NCBI RefSeq assembly: GCF_904528075.1
Contig: NZ_LR882035.1
Coordinates: forward strand, 1,240,001 to 1,304,000
Origin: Agreia sp. COWG
GTDB taxonomy: Bacteria > Actinomycetota > Actinomycetes > Actinomycetales > Microbacteriaceae
Reading direction: 5' to 3'
Length of the DNA: 64,000 nucleotides
Numbering within the stretch: the first letter of the stretch is position 1; each line of letters begins with the position of its first letter. A model generated the notes under the pieces. The model saw only the letters and a program-made list of their open reading frames with translations, was not told the DNA's origin and searched no databases. Positions 25,506 through 34,875 of the stretch are shown one piece after another. The translations under genes and the position numbers were made by a program.

Positions 25506-25886
25506 CTACTTCACGAGGCGGAAGATCAGCGGGTAGCGGAAGAACTCTCCGCCGTTCGCTTTCACCGCGGCGATGATCATGAAGATCAGTGCGGCGGGTC
25601 CGAGAACGATGAACAGCAGTGATGCGATGCCCAGGGTCGGGAGGCTCAGGATCAGGATGGCCACGGCGTAGATCGTGTACGAGATCTGAAAGTTGAGTTC
25701 TTCGAGGGTGTGCTCCCGGATGAACTGACCACGATCCTTTAGAACGAGGTAGCCGACGAGCGCCGGAATGAATCCGAACAGGATTCCGCCCAGATGGATG
25801 AGGGTCGCCCAGAGCCGCTGATCCTGCGGCGCCATGGGCGGTTGGGGCTGGTAGGTGGGGTCGAGGGGAGGGGGTGCGGCAGTCAT
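25506..25886 (-). CDS. DUF4870 domain membrane protein, copy 1
   Basis: 126 residues. A short Pro-rich N-terminus (about 1-22) precedes a DUF4870 domain: QRLWATLIHLGGILFGFIP, LVLKDRGQFIREHTLEELNF, and two more hydrophobic segments. The C-terminus GGEFFRYPLIFRLV matches the end of copy 2. About three membrane spans are expected. The function of the family is unknown. The ATG at 25886 is 6 nt after TTTAAT, so it is probably leaderless and expressed separately from copy 2, with a hairpin between them. Confidence 0.8.
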   Translation of the reverse strand: MTAAPPPLDPTYQPQPPMAPQDQRLWATLIHLGGILFGFIPALVGYLVLKDRGQFIREHTLEELNFQISYTIYAVAILILSLPTLGIASLLFIVLGPAALIFMIIAAVKANGGEFFRYPLIFRLVK

Positions 25887-25892
25887 GGCCCC

Positions 25893-25898
25893 ATTAAA
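25893..25898 (-). promoter_or_regulatory. -10 box of DUF4870 copy 1
   Basis: TTTAAT, then GGGGCC (6 nt), then ATG at 25886. Confidence 0.5.
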
Positions 25899-25904
25899 GC
25901 GGAA

Positions 25905-25937
25905 AGCGCCGACCGGCGGTGACTGCCGGTCGGCGCT
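25905..25937. terminator. Hairpin between the two DUF4870 genes
   Basis: AGCGCCGACCGGC at 25905-25917 pairs perfectly with GCCGGTCGGCGCT at 25925-25937 across a 7-nt loop. On the minus strand it follows the copy 2 stop codon by 27 nt and precedes TTCCGCTTTAA, so it probably terminates copy 2 transcripts. Confidence 0.7.
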
Positions 25938-25964
25938 GATGCGGTGAAGCCGCGAGTGGAGCGA

Positions 25965-26465
25965 TTACGCGATGAGGCGGAGGGCGAACGGGTAACGGTA
26001 CGTTCCGCCCCCTTGCACCTTCACGCCGCCGATGATCGGGAAGACGATCTGCGCAGCCCACAGGGCGATGGTGAGCAGGAGGGCGATCAGAGAACCGATG
26101 ATCGGAATGAATCCGAGGACGACCCCGACGATGGTGCACGCGACCCACGCGATGGCGAGGGTGATCTGGTAGTTCAGCGACTCCTTCGCCTCCTGATTCA
26201 CCAGCGGGCCACGGTCTTTGAGAATCAGCCAGATCAGCAGGGGAGGGATGAAGCTCAGTACCCCGCCGAAGTGGGCGAGCGAGGCCCACAGTTTGTCGTC
26301 GGCCTGGCTGAGTGGGGCACCCGGGGTAGGGGCTGGAGCAGGGGTGTAGTGGGGAGGGGGAGCTTGCCCACCCGCAGGATTGCCGCCAGCCGGGCTACCG
26401 TAGGGAGGGGGTGTCTGACCGCCTGAACCCGGCTCGGTGGGGGGAGTTGCGTTCGGATCGGACAT
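25965..26465 (-). CDS. DUF4870 domain membrane protein, copy 2
   Basis: 166 residues: a Pro/Gly-rich disordered N-terminus (about 1-52, rich in PPP and PAPAP) and the DUF4870 core (DDKLWASLAHFGGVLSFIPP, LILKDRGPLVNQEAKESLNY, then GFIPIIGSLIALLLTIAL), ending GGTYRYPFALRLI. It aligns with copy 1 across the core, so the two arose by tandem duplication. Start ATG 26465 was chosen because the family core and its linker begin after it; upstream codons run into the hrcA promoter region. Function unknown. Confidence 0.8.
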   Translation of the reverse strand: MSDPNATPPTEPGSGGQTPPPYGSPAGGNPAGGQAPPPHYTPAPAPTPGAPLSQADDKLWASLAHFGGVLSFIPPLLIWLILKDRGPLVNQEAKESLNYQITLAIAWVACTIVGVVLGFIPIIGSLIALLLTIALWAAQIVFPIIGGVKVQGGGTYRYPFALRLIA

Positions 26466-26564
26466 GGTCGGGGACCTTTCATCGCTCGTGCACGGCTCTG
26501 TCCCTGCACAAGATAGTGCGTAACGTCTTTCCCGGCAATGATCCGACGGCCTGAACACTCGCGT

Positions 26565-26570
26565 TATAAT
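26565..26570 (+). promoter_or_regulatory. -10 box of the hrcA-dnaJ operon
   Basis: A consensus TATAAT immediately before the CIRCE element; no good -35 is visible. Confidence 0.65.
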
Positions 26571-26596
26571 TGGCACTCAGGCTTGCTGAGTGCTAA
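26570..26596 (+). promoter_or_regulatory. CIRCE operator (HrcA binding site)
   Basis: TTGGCACTC-N9-GAGTGCTAA, one base off the consensus TTAGCACTC in the left arm. It starts at the last base of the -10 box, so HrcA would block the transcription start of its own operon. Confidence 0.92.
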
Positions 26597-26646
26597 GGCA
26601 CGGGTATGGGCAGAGTGACGAAACGTAGAGATGGGGTGACGCGAAC

Positions 26647-27669
26647 ATGGTGTCGGACCGCAGCCTCGAAGTTCTCCGCGTGATCGTGCAAGATTACGTC
26701 GCCTCGCGTGAGCCCGTCGGGTCGAAGTCGATCGTCGATCGCCACTCCTTCGGCGTCTCTGCCGCCACCATCCGCAACGACATGGCCCTCCTCGAAGAAG
26801 AAGAGCTCATCACCGCGCCGCATACCTCCTCCGGCCGCATCCCTACAGACAAGGGGTACAGGCTCTTCGTCGATCACCTCGCCGACCTCAAGCCGCTCAC
26901 GCCCGCCCAGAGACAGGCGATCGAGACGTTCCTCGGCGCATCCGCAGACCTCGACGACGTGCTCGCCCGCACCGTGCGACTGCTGTCGCAGCTCACCCGG
27001 CAGGTCGCCATGGTGCAGTATCCGTCGCTGCAGCAGGCCCGGCTTCGTCACGTCGAGATCGTCTCGCTCTCGCCCAGCAAGCTCCTGCTCGTCGTCATCA
27101 CCGATTCCGGCCACGTCGACCAGCGTGTCGTCGACGTGCCGACCGAGGTCGACATCGACTTTCTCGGCGAGCTGAGGGCCAAGCTGAACATCGCGCTCGC
27201 GGGCGTCGGCGTGATCGAGGCCGCAGGCCGCCTCGGCGACCTTCCCGGCCAGTTCGCCGCGAACCGGATGCCGGTGGTGCGGGTCATTCTCGCGGCTCTC
27301 GCAGAACACGTGGCGACCACACGACACGACAAGCTCGTGATCGCGGGCGCGTCGAATCTGGTACGCACCGAGGACGACTTTCACGGCAGCATCCTGCCCG
27401 TGCTCGAGGCCGTCGAGGAGCAGGTGGTGCTGCTTCGACTCTTCAGCGAGCTCGAGGGCGACCAGCGCGGCGTGTCCGTCAGCATCGGTCGAGAGAATGC
27501 ACCATTCGGGCTCGGCGAGACCTCTATTCTGGCCAGCGGCTACACCGGACAGGGAGGCTCACTCGCTCACCTGGGTGTGCTCGGCCCCACACGCATGGAC
27601 TATTCGAGCAACATGGCCGCAGTGCGCGCCGTCGCCCGATACCTCTCTCGAGCCCTCGGCGAAAGCTGA
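26647..27669 (+). CDS. hrcA: Heat-inducible transcription repressor HrcA
   Basis: 340 residues, family length. It has an N-terminal winged helix with VIVQDYVASREPVGSKSIV (about 12-30) and SAATIRNDMALLEEEELI, and the conserved HTSSGRIPTDKGYRLFVDHL stretch. HrcA binds CIRCE and represses chaperone genes until GroEL is titrated by unfolded protein. Its own CIRCE site lies 51 bp upstream. dnaJ follows 99 bp later, so HrcA probably autoregulates and co-controls DnaJ. Confidence 0.95.
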   Translation: MVSDRSLEVLRVIVQDYVASREPVGSKSIVDRHSFGVSAATIRNDMALLEEEELITAPHTSSGRIPTDKGYRLFVDHLADLKPLTPAQRQAIETFLGASADLDDVLARTVRLLSQLTRQVAMVQYPSLQQARLRHVEIVSLSPSKLLLVVITDSGHVDQRVVDVPTEVDIDFLGELRAKLNIALAGVGVIEAAGRLGDLPGQFAANRMPVVRVILAALAEHVATTRHDKLVIAGASNLVRTEDDFHGSILPVLEAVEEQVVLLRLFSELEGDQRGVSVSIGRENAPFGLGETSILASGYTGQGGSLAHLGVLGPTRMDYSSNMAAVRAVARYLSRALGES

Positions 27670-27768
27670 CCGTGCGTCCGCGACCCGCGCGCACGATCGC
27701 GATCACCGACACCCACAGACTGCTCCCGCACTGCACTGGAGCCAATCCGAACCGAAGGAGAAGCCCGC

Positions 27769-28875
27769 GTGGCTGACCATTACGACGTCCTGGGCGTAGA
27801 CAAGAGCGCCACCCCGGAAGAGATCAAGAAGGCGTATCGCCGCCTCGCCCGGGAACTGCACCCCGACGTGAACTCGGCGCCCGACGCCGAAGACAAATTC
27901 AAGGCGGTCACCCACGCCTACGACGTGCTGAGCGATCCCGGTCAGCGTCGCGACTACGACCGCGGACCGCAGCAGGGATACCCGGGCGGGGCGGGCGGCT
28001 TCGGCGGCTTCGGCGACATCTTCGAGACGTTCTTCGGTGCCCAGGGCAACACGCGCGGTCCCAAGTCTCGCGAGGAGCGCGGCCAGGACGCGCTTCTGCG
28101 CGTAGAGATCGACCTGGGCGAGGTCATCTTCGGCACCCACCGCGACCTCGAGGTCGACACGGCCGTCGTGTGCGAGACGTGCAATGGCTCGTGCTGCCAG
28201 CCCGGAACATCCCCCGTCACCTGCGACATCTGCGGCGGAAGCGGCCAGATCCAACGCGCCGTGCGTTCGCTGCTCGGCAACGTGATGACAAGCGCCCCCT
28301 GCGGCACGTGCCGCGGCTACGGCACGGTCATTCCCGCGCCCTGTGTCACCTGCCAGGGCCAGGGTCGCGTGCGCGCCCGCCGCTCGATTCCCGTCGATAT
28401 CCCGGCCGGCGTCGACACGGGCCTCCGCCTGCAGCTGATCGGCCAGGGCGAGGTCGGACCCGCCGGAGGGCCGAACGGCGACCTGTACCTCGAGATGAAG
28501 GTGCGCCACCACGACGTGTTCTCTCGCAACGGCGACGACATCCTGTGCACCCTCGAGGTGTTCATGTGGGACGCCGTTCTGGGAACGACCTCCAGCGTCA
28601 CCGCCCTCGACGGCGACATCGAGGTGGAGATCAAGCCGGGCACGCAGAGCGCCGAGATTCTCACTGTGAAGGGCCGCGGAATAACGCACCTGCGTGGGCA
28701 GGGTCGCGGTGACCTCAAGATCGGCGTGCAGGTGACGACGCCCACGAAGCTCGATCACAAGCAGAAGGAGCTCATGAAGCAGCTCGCGAAGTCGCACAAG
28801 TACCCTGCCCCTAACCTCGGTCATTTCCAGCAGGGTCTGTTCGCCAAGCTGCGCGACCGCTTCCTCAACGTCTGA
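27769..28875 (+). CDS. dnaJ: Chaperone DnaJ (DnaJ2 type)
   Basis: 368 residues: a J domain (YDVLGVDKSATPEEIKKAYR, HPD in RELHPDV), a short Gly/Phe-rich stretch (GGAGGFGGFGDIF), a zinc region with four Cys motifs (CETC, CDIC, CGTC, CVTC), and a C-terminal substrate domain. It stimulates DnaK ATPase. The first zinc motif is CETCNGSC rather than CxxCxGxG, a deviation worth checking. The GTG start has GAAGGAG upstream. rsmE starts 2 nt after the stop. Confidence 0.95.
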   Translation: MADHYDVLGVDKSATPEEIKKAYRRLARELHPDVNSAPDAEDKFKAVTHAYDVLSDPGQRRDYDRGPQQGYPGGAGGFGGFGDIFETFFGAQGNTRGPKSREERGQDALLRVEIDLGEVIFGTHRDLEVDTAVVCETCNGSCCQPGTSPVTCDICGGSGQIQRAVRSLLGNVMTSAPCGTCRGYGTVIPAPCVTCQGQGRVRARRSIPVDIPAGVDTGLRLQLIGQGEVGPAGGPNGDLYLEMKVRHHDVFSRNGDDILCTLEVFMWDAVLGTTSSVTALDGDIEVEIKPGTQSAEILTVKGRGITHLRGQGRGDLKIGVQVTTPTKLDHKQKELMKQLAKSHKYPAPNLGHFQQGLFAKLRDRFLNV

Positions 28876-28877
28876 CG

Positions 28878-29618
28878 ATGAGTTCGCTCTTTCTCCGAAC
28901 CGACCTTGCCGATATTCCCCACGGGGTGGCCGACAGGGTCGCCCTCGCCGGGCCGGAGGGGCGACACGCGGTGACAGTGAACCGGCTGCGTGAGGGCGAG
29001 ACCATCTCCATCGGCAATGGAGCCGGCCTCGTCGTCACGGGCAGCATCTCTGCGATCGACGGTTCCGCGCTGGAGATCCTGGTCGAGCGGTCGCAGGCCA
29101 CCCCTCGTCCTTCTCCTGAGCTCTGGCTGGCGCAGGCGCTCGCCAAGGGCGATCGCGACGGGCTCGCCGTGCAGGCAGCAACGGAGCTCGGGGTGTCCGG
29201 GGTCATCCCGTGGGCCGCCGAGCGCAGCATCTCCAAGTGGACCGGTCCCAAGGTCGCCAAGGGGATCGAGCGCTGGTCGTCGATCGTGCGAGAGGCAGCG
29301 AAGCAGTCCATCCGGCCCTGGGTGCCGGCCGTCGAGGAGCACCTGACGACGAAGCAGCTCGCCCGGCTCTCGGAGCACGCCCACGTTCTCGTGCTCGATC
29401 CCACGGCCGAGGCGAGACTGGCGACCGTCGATCTGCAGCCGGATGCCGGCGTCCTGGTGCTCGTGGTCGGTCCCGAGGGCGGGGTCTCGCCCCACGAACT
29501 GCAGCTGCTCACGGCGGCGGGGGCGACGAGGGTAAGACTCGGCGACGAGATCCTCCGCACGTCCACCGCGGGGCCCGCCGCGATCGCGGTGCTGAACGCC
29601 CGGCTTGGCCGTTGGTGA
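28878..29618 (+). CDS. rsmE: 16S rRNA (uracil-1498-N3)-methyltransferase
   Basis: 246 residues. The C-terminal SPOUT knot shows VLVVGPEGGVSPHEL and LGDEILRTSTAGPAAIAVL, the RsmE signature; the N-terminal PUA-like part includes GPEGRHAVTVNRLREGETI. It methylates U1498 in the decoding region of 16S rRNA using SAM. It follows dnaJ by 2 nt, a common actinobacterial arrangement, and probably shares its heat-regulated transcript. The HIT gene then has its own promoter. Confidence 0.92.
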   Translation: MSSLFLRTDLADIPHGVADRVALAGPEGRHAVTVNRLREGETISIGNGAGLVVTGSISAIDGSALEILVERSQATPRPSPELWLAQALAKGDRDGLAVQAATELGVSGVIPWAAERSISKWTGPKVAKGIERWSSIVREAAKQSIRPWVPAVEEHLTTKQLARLSEHAHVLVLDPTAEARLATVDLQPDAGVLVLVVGPEGGVSPHELQLLTAAGATRVRLGDEILRTSTAGPAAIAVLNARLGRW

Positions 29619-29699
29619 TCTGCGGCACACCCGATGTCTCGTGCGGTGTGCCCAGAGCGAACGCGGCTCCTGCCCGCGTCGCACCGCAGCCGGGGCTCT

Positions 29700-29705
29700 T
29701 AAGAT
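29700..29705 (+). promoter_or_regulatory. -10 box of the HIT gene
   Basis: TAAGAT, then AGAACC (6 nt), then ATG at 29712. Confidence 0.55.
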
Positions 29706-29711
29706 AGAACC

Positions 29712-30074
29712 ATGTCCTCACAGAGCGATTCGCCCTCGATCTTCAGCCGCATCGTCGCGCGCGAGATCCCCGCAACCATCGTCGCCGAGACAGATACGGT
29801 GATCGCCTTCGACGACATCGCTCCGAAGGCTCCCGTGCACGTTCTGGTCGTTCCGAAAACGGAGCGCTACCGCGACGTCGTCGAGCTCGCAGCAGCAGAT
29901 CCCGCCCTTCTGGCAGAGGTGGTGGCTATGGCGGCACGGATCGCAGACCAGAGGGCGGGCGGAGAGTTCCGACTGGTGTTCAATACGGGCGAGGCGGCGG
30001 GGCAGACCGTCTTCCACGTTCATGCGCACGTTCTCGCCGGCGACCTCCGAGAGGGCACTCTTGCCGACGCCTGA
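29712..30074 (+). CDS. HIT family nucleotide-binding hydrolase
   Basis: 120 residues, a typical single HIT domain. The histidine triad reads HVHAHVLAG (about 107-115), and the N-terminal FSRIVAREIPATIVAETD with VHVLVVPK matches the HINT branch. Such proteins hydrolyse nucleoside phosphoramidates or aminoacyl-AMP. It heads the HIT-phoH-ybeY-CNNM-era operon; the phoH start overlaps its last codons. Confidence 0.92.
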   Translation: MSSQSDSPSIFSRIVAREIPATIVAETDTVIAFDDIAPKAPVHVLVVPKTERYRDVVELAAADPALLAEVVAMAARIADQRAGGEFRLVFNTGEAAGQTVFHVHAHVLAGDLREGTLADA

Positions 30075-31113
30075 CGACGCGACCACGGCGAGCCTCACCG
30101 AGGCGCGTCTGCACATCGACGGAATCGCCATGGTGCGACTCCTCGGCCCCCAAGACAGGCTGCTGAAGACGATCGAGAAGCAGCATCCCGGTGTTTCCGT
30201 GCACGTGAGGGGCAACGAGATCACCCTGGCCGGCGACGACCCCGACACCGTCGAGGCGGCACGGCGGCTCGTCGAAGAGCTGCTGATCATGGTGAAGAAC
30301 GGACAAGACTTGACTGAAACAGAAGTGACCTCGAGCGCGAAGATCCTCGACGGCGACAAGGCGGCCAGCCCGGTGGACATGCTCGGCCAGGCGATCCTCT
30401 CGACGCGGGGCAAGAGCATCCGGCCCAAGACGATGGGCCAGAAGGCCTACGTCGACGCCATCGACGAGAATACGATCGTCTTCGGCATCGGGCCGGCAGG
30501 TACGGGTAAGACCTACCTCGCCATGGCGAAGGCGGTGCAGGCCCTCCAGCGCAAAGAGGTCAGCCGAATCATCCTGACGAGGCCCGCCGTAGAAGCGGGG
30601 GAGCGCCTCGGTTATCTGCCGGGAACGCTGACGGACAAGATCGATCCCTATCTGCGCCCGCTGTACGACGCTCTCAACGAGATGCTCGATCCCGAGATCG
30701 TGCCGAAGCTGCTCGCGGCGGGCACCATCGAGGTGGCGCCACTGGCATACATGCGAGGCCGCACGCTCAACGACTCGTTCATCGTGCTCGACGAGGCGCA
30801 GAACACCACGCCGGAGCAGATGAAGATGTTCCTCACGAGGCTGGGCTTCGGCTCCCGCATGGTGATCACCGGCGACATCACGCAGGTCGACCTCCCGGTG
30901 GGCACGAGCGGCCTGCAGCTGGTCACCAGGGTGCTGGGCGACATCGACGACATCCACTTCGCGACCATGACGAGCGCCGACGTCGTGCGGCACACCCTCG
31001 TGGGCCAGATCGTCGACGCCTACACGAAGTACGACCAGATCCAGATGGCGAAGAAGGCCGCGGATGCCGTATCCGCCTCTGAACGAGACCGAAAGTATCG
31101 ACAAAAGCAATGA
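30061..31113 (+). CDS. PhoH family ATPase
   Basis: About 350 residues from a TTG at 30061 with GAGAGG at a normal distance; an in-frame ATG at 30022 is possible but lacks a ribosome site and would overlap the HIT gene by 53 bp. It has an N-terminal KH-like part (about 10-90) and a PhoH ATPase with [18 protein letters not shown] and Walker [12 protein letters not shown], plus [16 protein letters not shown]. PhoH is an RNA-linked ATPase often encoded with YbeY, as here. Its stop overlaps the ybeY ATG (ATGA). Confidence 0.93.
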   Translation: MPTPDDATTASLTEARLHIDGIAMVRLLGPQDRLLKTIEKQHPGVSVHVRGNEITLAGDDPDTVEAARRLVEELLIMVKNGQDLTETEVTSSAKILDGDKAASPVDMLGQAILSTRGKSIRPKTMGQKAYVDAIDENTIVFGIGPAGTGKTYLAMAKAVQALQRKEVSRIILTRPAVEAGERLGYLPGTLTDKIDPYLRPLYDALNEMLDPEIVPKLLAAGTIEVAPLAYMRGRTLNDSFIVLDEAQNTTPEQMKMFLTRLGFGSRMVITGDITQVDLPVGTSGLQLVTRVLGDIDDIHFATMTSADVVRHTLVGQIVDAYTKYDQIQMAKKAADAVSASERDRKYRQKQ

Positions 31114-31577
31114 GCATCGAGATCAACAACGAGTCGACGATCCCGGTCGACGAGACCGCCATCCTGCGCCTGGCTGGCTACGCGCTCGACCAGCTGCATG
31201 TGCACCCCGACGCCGAGCTCGCCATCATCTTGGTCGACGAGGCCGCCATGGAGCAGCTGCACGTGCAGTGGATGGACGAGCCTGGCCCCACCGACGTGCT
31301 CAGCTTTCCGATGGACGAGCTGAGACCGGGCACAGAGGAGTCGCCGACGCCGGCGGGTCTGCTCGGCGACATCGTGCTGTGCCCGCAGGTTGCCGAGGCT
31401 CAGGCGGTCGAGGCGGGGCACTCGACGCTCGACGAGCTGGTACTCCTCACGGCGCACGGCGTGTTGCATCTCTTGGGCTTCGACCATGCGGAGCCCGATG
31501 AAGAAAAAGAGATGTTCGGGCTGCAACGCGACATCCTGGCGGGGTTCGCGGCTGAGGAACGCCGCCGCCGCATATGA
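31110..31577 (+). CDS. ybeY: rRNA maturation endoribonuclease YbeY
   Basis: 155 residues. The zinc site [11 protein letters not shown] (H-x3-H-x5-H, about 121-131) is intact, and the substrate-side motif [11 protein letters not shown] is present. YbeY takes part in 16S rRNA 3' maturation and 70S quality control. The start overlaps the phoH stop by 4 nt and the stop overlaps the next start by 4 nt, so translation through the operon is coupled. Confidence 0.95.
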   Translation: MSIEINNESTIPVDETAILRLAGYALDQLHVHPDAELAIILVDEAAMEQLHVQWMDEPGPTDVLSFPMDELRPGTEESPTPAGLLGDIVLCPQVAEAQAVEAGHSTLDELVLLTAHGVLHLLGFDHAEPDEEKEMFGLQRDILAGFAAEERRRRI

Positions 31578-32863
31578 TCGCAGGCCTGTTCCTCGGTGCG
31601 GCTCTCGTGCTCGTAGCGCTGGGTGGCCTGCTCGCGGCGACCGACGCGGCGCTTCTCGTGCTCTCGCGGGGCGACCTTGCCGAGCTCGCAGAGAAATACA
31701 GGGCCAAGCGATCGTTGCGTGCCATCGCCGCCGATCCGAGTCCGCACCTGAACGCGGTGAACTTCGCCCGCGTCGTCTCTGAGACGGCGTCGGCGGTGCT
31801 GGTCACGATCGCCCTCGCCAGCTTTATCGATGGGCCGTGGCTCGTACTGCTCTTCGCCGCCCTCATCATGACGATCGTCTCCTTCGTGCTCGTCGGATCG
31901 AGTCCGCGCAGTGTCGGCCGCGCGCATCCGGAGGCCGTCGTCGGCGTCTCGGCGTTTCTCGTGCACGCCCTCCGCGTTGTGCTCGGTCCGGTTGCCGGCG
32001 CCCTGGTCACATTCGGCAACAGGGTCACTCCAGGACGTCCCCGCTCGGCCGCCTTCACCTCGGAGCAGCAGCTGCTGAGCATGGTCGACGAGGCCACCGA
32101 GCTCGAGGTGCTCGAAGAGGAGGACAGGGAGCTGATCCATTCGATCATCGACTTCAGCGACACGGTCGTGCGCGAAGTGATGGTGCCGCGCACCGACATG
32201 GTGACGGTCGACGCCACGGCGACCGTCGGGGCGGGCATGGGCCTGTTCCTCAGCACCGGCGTCTCGCGCATGCCCGTCGTGGCAGACGATGTCGACGAGA
32301 TCGTCGGCATCCTCTACCTGCGCGACGTGGCCCGACTGGCCTACGAGAAGCCCGCTGCACTCGACAAGCGCACCGTGGGCAAGCTCGCTCGTCCCGCTCT
32401 CTTCGTTCCCGAGTCGAAGAAAGTTGACGACACGCTACGCCAGATGCAGCTCGACTCCAATCACCTCGCCATGGTTGTTGATGAGTACGGCGGAATCGCC
32501 GGTCTCGTCACCCTCGAAGATCTGATCGAGGAGCTGGTGGGCGACATCTCCGACGAGTACGACCGAGAGAACGTGGAGGTGGAGATCGTGTCCGACGGCG
32601 TCTACCGGGTCAGTGCGCGACTTCCTGTCGGCGATCTCGGCGAACTGTTCGATCTCGAGCTCGACGACGACGACGTCGACTCCGTGGGCGGGCTCCTCTC
32701 CAAGGAGCTCGGCCGCCTTCCATCCAGCGGCTCTCGCGTCACGACGAGCGGCCTCGTATTGACCGCCGAGCGCACCGAGGGCCGTCGCAAACGAATCAGC
32801 ACCGTTCTGGTGCAACGCGACGAGGCGGTAGTGCCGCTCGTCGCCAAGAAAGGATCCGAGTGA
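31574..32863 (+). CDS. CNNM/CorC family membrane protein with CBS domains
   Basis: 429 residues: a DUF21/CNNM membrane domain (about 1-185, with at least three hydrophobic segments), a CBS pair ([18 protein letters not shown], then [23 protein letters not shown]), and a CorC-type C-terminal domain (about 345-425). Family members are linked to magnesium/cobalt efflux or homeostasis; the old label hemolysin is unsupported. It overlaps ybeY and era by 4 nt each. Confidence 0.92.
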   Translation: MIAGLFLGAALVLVALGGLLAATDAALLVLSRGDLAELAEKYRAKRSLRAIAADPSPHLNAVNFARVVSETASAVLVTIALASFIDGPWLVLLFAALIMTIVSFVLVGSSPRSVGRAHPEAVVGVSAFLVHALRVVLGPVAGALVTFGNRVTPGRPRSAAFTSEQQLLSMVDEATELEVLEEEDRELIHSIIDFSDTVVREVMVPRTDMVTVDATATVGAGMGLFLSTGVSRMPVVADDVDEIVGILYLRDVARLAYEKPAALDKRTVGKLARPALFVPESKKVDDTLRQMQLDSNHLAMVVDEYGGIAGLVTLEDLIEELVGDISDEYDRENVEVEIVSDGVYRVSARLPVGDLGELFDLELDDDDVDSVGGLLSKELGRLPSSGSRVTTSGLVLTAERTEGRRKRISTVLVQRDEAVVPLVAKKGSE

Positions 32864-33807
32864 CCGAGGACGGCACCGAACCAACGACATCCGACACCGC
32901 GGAAGGCGCGCCTCACAGCCCGGACTACCGTGCCGGATTCGTGTCGTTCGTCGGGCGGCCCAACGTGGGCAAGTCCACGCTGACGAATGCTCTCGTCGGC
33001 GAGAAGGTGGCCATCACATCGTCGAAGCCGCAGACGACGCGCCGTGCCATCCGCGGCATCGTGCACCGTACCGACGGCCAGCTCATCCTCGTCGACACCC
33101 CCGGCATGCACCGACCTCGCACCCTGCTCGGCGAGCGTCTGAACGCGATCGTGCAGACCACGCTGGGCGACGTCGACGTCATCTGCTTCTGCATCCCGGC
33201 GAACGAGAAGCTCGGTCCGGGTGACCGGTTCATCAACGAGCAGCTCGAGAGTTTCCCGAAAGCCAAGAAGGTGGCGATCGTCACGAAGATCGATGCCGCG
33301 TCGCGTCCTGCGGTGGCGGAGCAGCTGCTCGCGGTCTCCGAGCTGCGCGACTGGGAGGCCGTCGTTCCTCTGTCGGCCCAGAGTGACATCCAACTCGATA
33401 CGCTGACGACCGAGCTCATCAGGCTGCTGCCCGTCTCGCCGCAGCTCTACCCCGACGAGCAGACCACCGACGAGGGCCTCGAGTCACGCATCTCCGAGCT
33501 GATCCGAGAGGCCGCCCTGGAGGGTGTTCGCGATGAGCTGCCGCACTCGCTCGCCGTCACGATCGACGACATCATCGAGCGTGACGACCGCGAACTCGTC
33601 GAGATCTACGCCAACGTCTTCGTCGAGCGCGACAGCCAGAAAGCCATCATCATCGGCAAGGCCGGGTCTCGCCTCGGAGCCGTCGGCGCCGCCGCGCGGG
33701 AACAGATCGAACCGCTGATCGGCAAGCAGGTCTTCCTCAGCCTGCGGGTGAAGGTGGCCAAGGACTGGCAGCGCGACCCGAAGCAACTCGGGCGGCTCGG
33801 ATTCTGA
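32860..33807 (+). CDS. era: GTPase Era
   Basis: 315 residues. G1 FVGRPNVGKSTLTNALVG, G3 LVDTPGMHRPR, and a TKID at the G4 position (Thr in place of Asn of NKID). The C-terminal KH domain has VEIYANVFVERDSQKAIIIGKAGSRLGAVG. Era binds the 16S rRNA 3' end during 30S assembly, complementing YbeY upstream. The GTG start overlaps the previous stop by 4 nt; it is the last gene of the operon. Confidence 0.96.
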   Translation: MTEDGTEPTTSDTAEGAPHSPDYRAGFVSFVGRPNVGKSTLTNALVGEKVAITSSKPQTTRRAIRGIVHRTDGQLILVDTPGMHRPRTLLGERLNAIVQTTLGDVDVICFCIPANEKLGPGDRFINEQLESFPKAKKVAIVTKIDAASRPAVAEQLLAVSELRDWEAVVPLSAQSDIQLDTLTTELIRLLPVSPQLYPDEQTTDEGLESRISELIREAALEGVRDELPHSLAVTIDDIIERDDRELVEIYANVFVERDSQKAIIIGKAGSRLGAVGAAAREQIEPLIGKQVFLSLRVKVAKDWQRDPKQLGRLGF

Positions 33808-33844
33808 CGCCCGCGCCGTCTGCAATCGGTTGTGCCTGAGACGG

Positions 33845-33850
33845 TAACCT
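33845..33850 (+). promoter_or_regulatory. -10 box of dapA
   Basis: TAACCT, then GTACCCC (7 nt), then GTG at 33858. Confidence 0.55.
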
Positions 33851-33857
33851 GTACCCC

Positions 33858-34835
33858 GTGATCACGAAAGAGAATCCGTTCGGGCAGGTGCTCGTTGCCC
33901 TCGTCACCCCGTTCACCGCAGACGGCGAGGTCGACTGGCCGAGTGTCGAGAAGCACATCGACAACGTCATCAGCCATGGCGCCGACGGCATCGTCGTGTC
34001 GGGAACGACGGGCGAGACGTCGACCCTGACCGATGCCGAGAAGATCACCCTGGTCCAGGTCGCCAAATCTGTCTCGGCCGGCCGGGCCAAGATCCTCACG
34101 GGCGGCGGTTCCAATGAGACCGCCCACGCCATGCAGCTCGCGAGGCAGAGCGAGAAGGCGGGCGCCGATGGCAACCTCGTCGTCACGCCGTACTACAACA
34201 AGCCGACGCAGGCCGGTCTGCTCACGCACTTCCGTATGATCGCCGACTCCACCGACCTGCCCGTCATCCTCTATGACATCCCCGGTCGCACCGGCGTCCC
34301 CATCACCTACGAGACGATCCTGCGCCTCGCAAAGCATCCCAATATCTTGGCTATCAAAGACGCCAAGGGCGACTTCAGCGAGGTCAGCCGGGTCATCAAC
34401 CAGACCGACCTCATGTACTTCTCCGGTGACGACGCCAACGTGCTTCCGCACCTCTCGATCGGTGCGACGGGCCTCATCGGCGTCACGAACAACATCGCGT
34501 CCGGCCCGTACCGCACCATGGTCGACGCCGTGAATGCCGGCGACCTCGCCACGGCGACGGCAGCGCATCAGTCGCTCGAGCCGCTCGTCCGCGCGGTCAT
34601 GACCCACGTTCCCGGCACCGTGGCCGCCAAATACATCCTGCACGGCCTCGGTCGTATCGGCAGTCCTCGCGTTCGGTTGCCGCTCGTCGGCCCCGAAGAG
34701 TGGGAAGCCGCTCACATCGAGAATGAGATCGACTTGGTCAAGGGAATCCCCTCGATCGACTTCACCAACTTCCGCCCCGACCGCAACGCCGCCGCCGGCG
34801 GCGCGCTGCCCAAGGTCGCGGGGACGACACGCTAG
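33858..34835 (+). CDS. dapA: 4-hydroxy-tetrahydrodipicolinate synthase
   Basis: 325 residues. Schiff-base Lys is in AIKDAKGDF (about 170), the catalytic Tyr in VILYDIPGRTG, and the GTTGETSTL loop is present. It condenses pyruvate with aspartate semialdehyde, the first step to meso-diaminopimelate and lysine; dapF is at 46.7 kb in this window. The GTG start fits a leaderless transcript. A short hairpin AGCCCGT-CACC-ACGGGCT (34834-34851) spans its stop codon. Confidence 0.95.
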   Translation: MITKENPFGQVLVALVTPFTADGEVDWPSVEKHIDNVISHGADGIVVSGTTGETSTLTDAEKITLVQVAKSVSAGRAKILTGGGSNETAHAMQLARQSEKAGADGNLVVTPYYNKPTQAGLLTHFRMIADSTDLPVILYDIPGRTGVPITYETILRLAKHPNILAIKDAKGDFSEVSRVINQTDLMYFSGDDANVLPHLSIGATGLIGVTNNIASGPYRTMVDAVNAGDLATATAAHQSLEPLVRAVMTHVPGTVAAKYILHGLGRIGSPRVRLPLVGPEEWEAAHIENEIDLVKGIPSIDFTNFRPDRNAAAGGALPKVAGTTR

Positions 34836-34851
34836 CCCGTCACCACGGGCT
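34834..34851 (+). terminator. Short hairpin between dapA and RNase J
   Basis: AGCCCGT pairs with ACGGGCT across a 4-nt loop at the dapA stop codon; no T tract, so it may only attenuate. Confidence 0.35.
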
Positions 34852-34875
34852 GGACATCACCAGCTAGGAGGGCAC

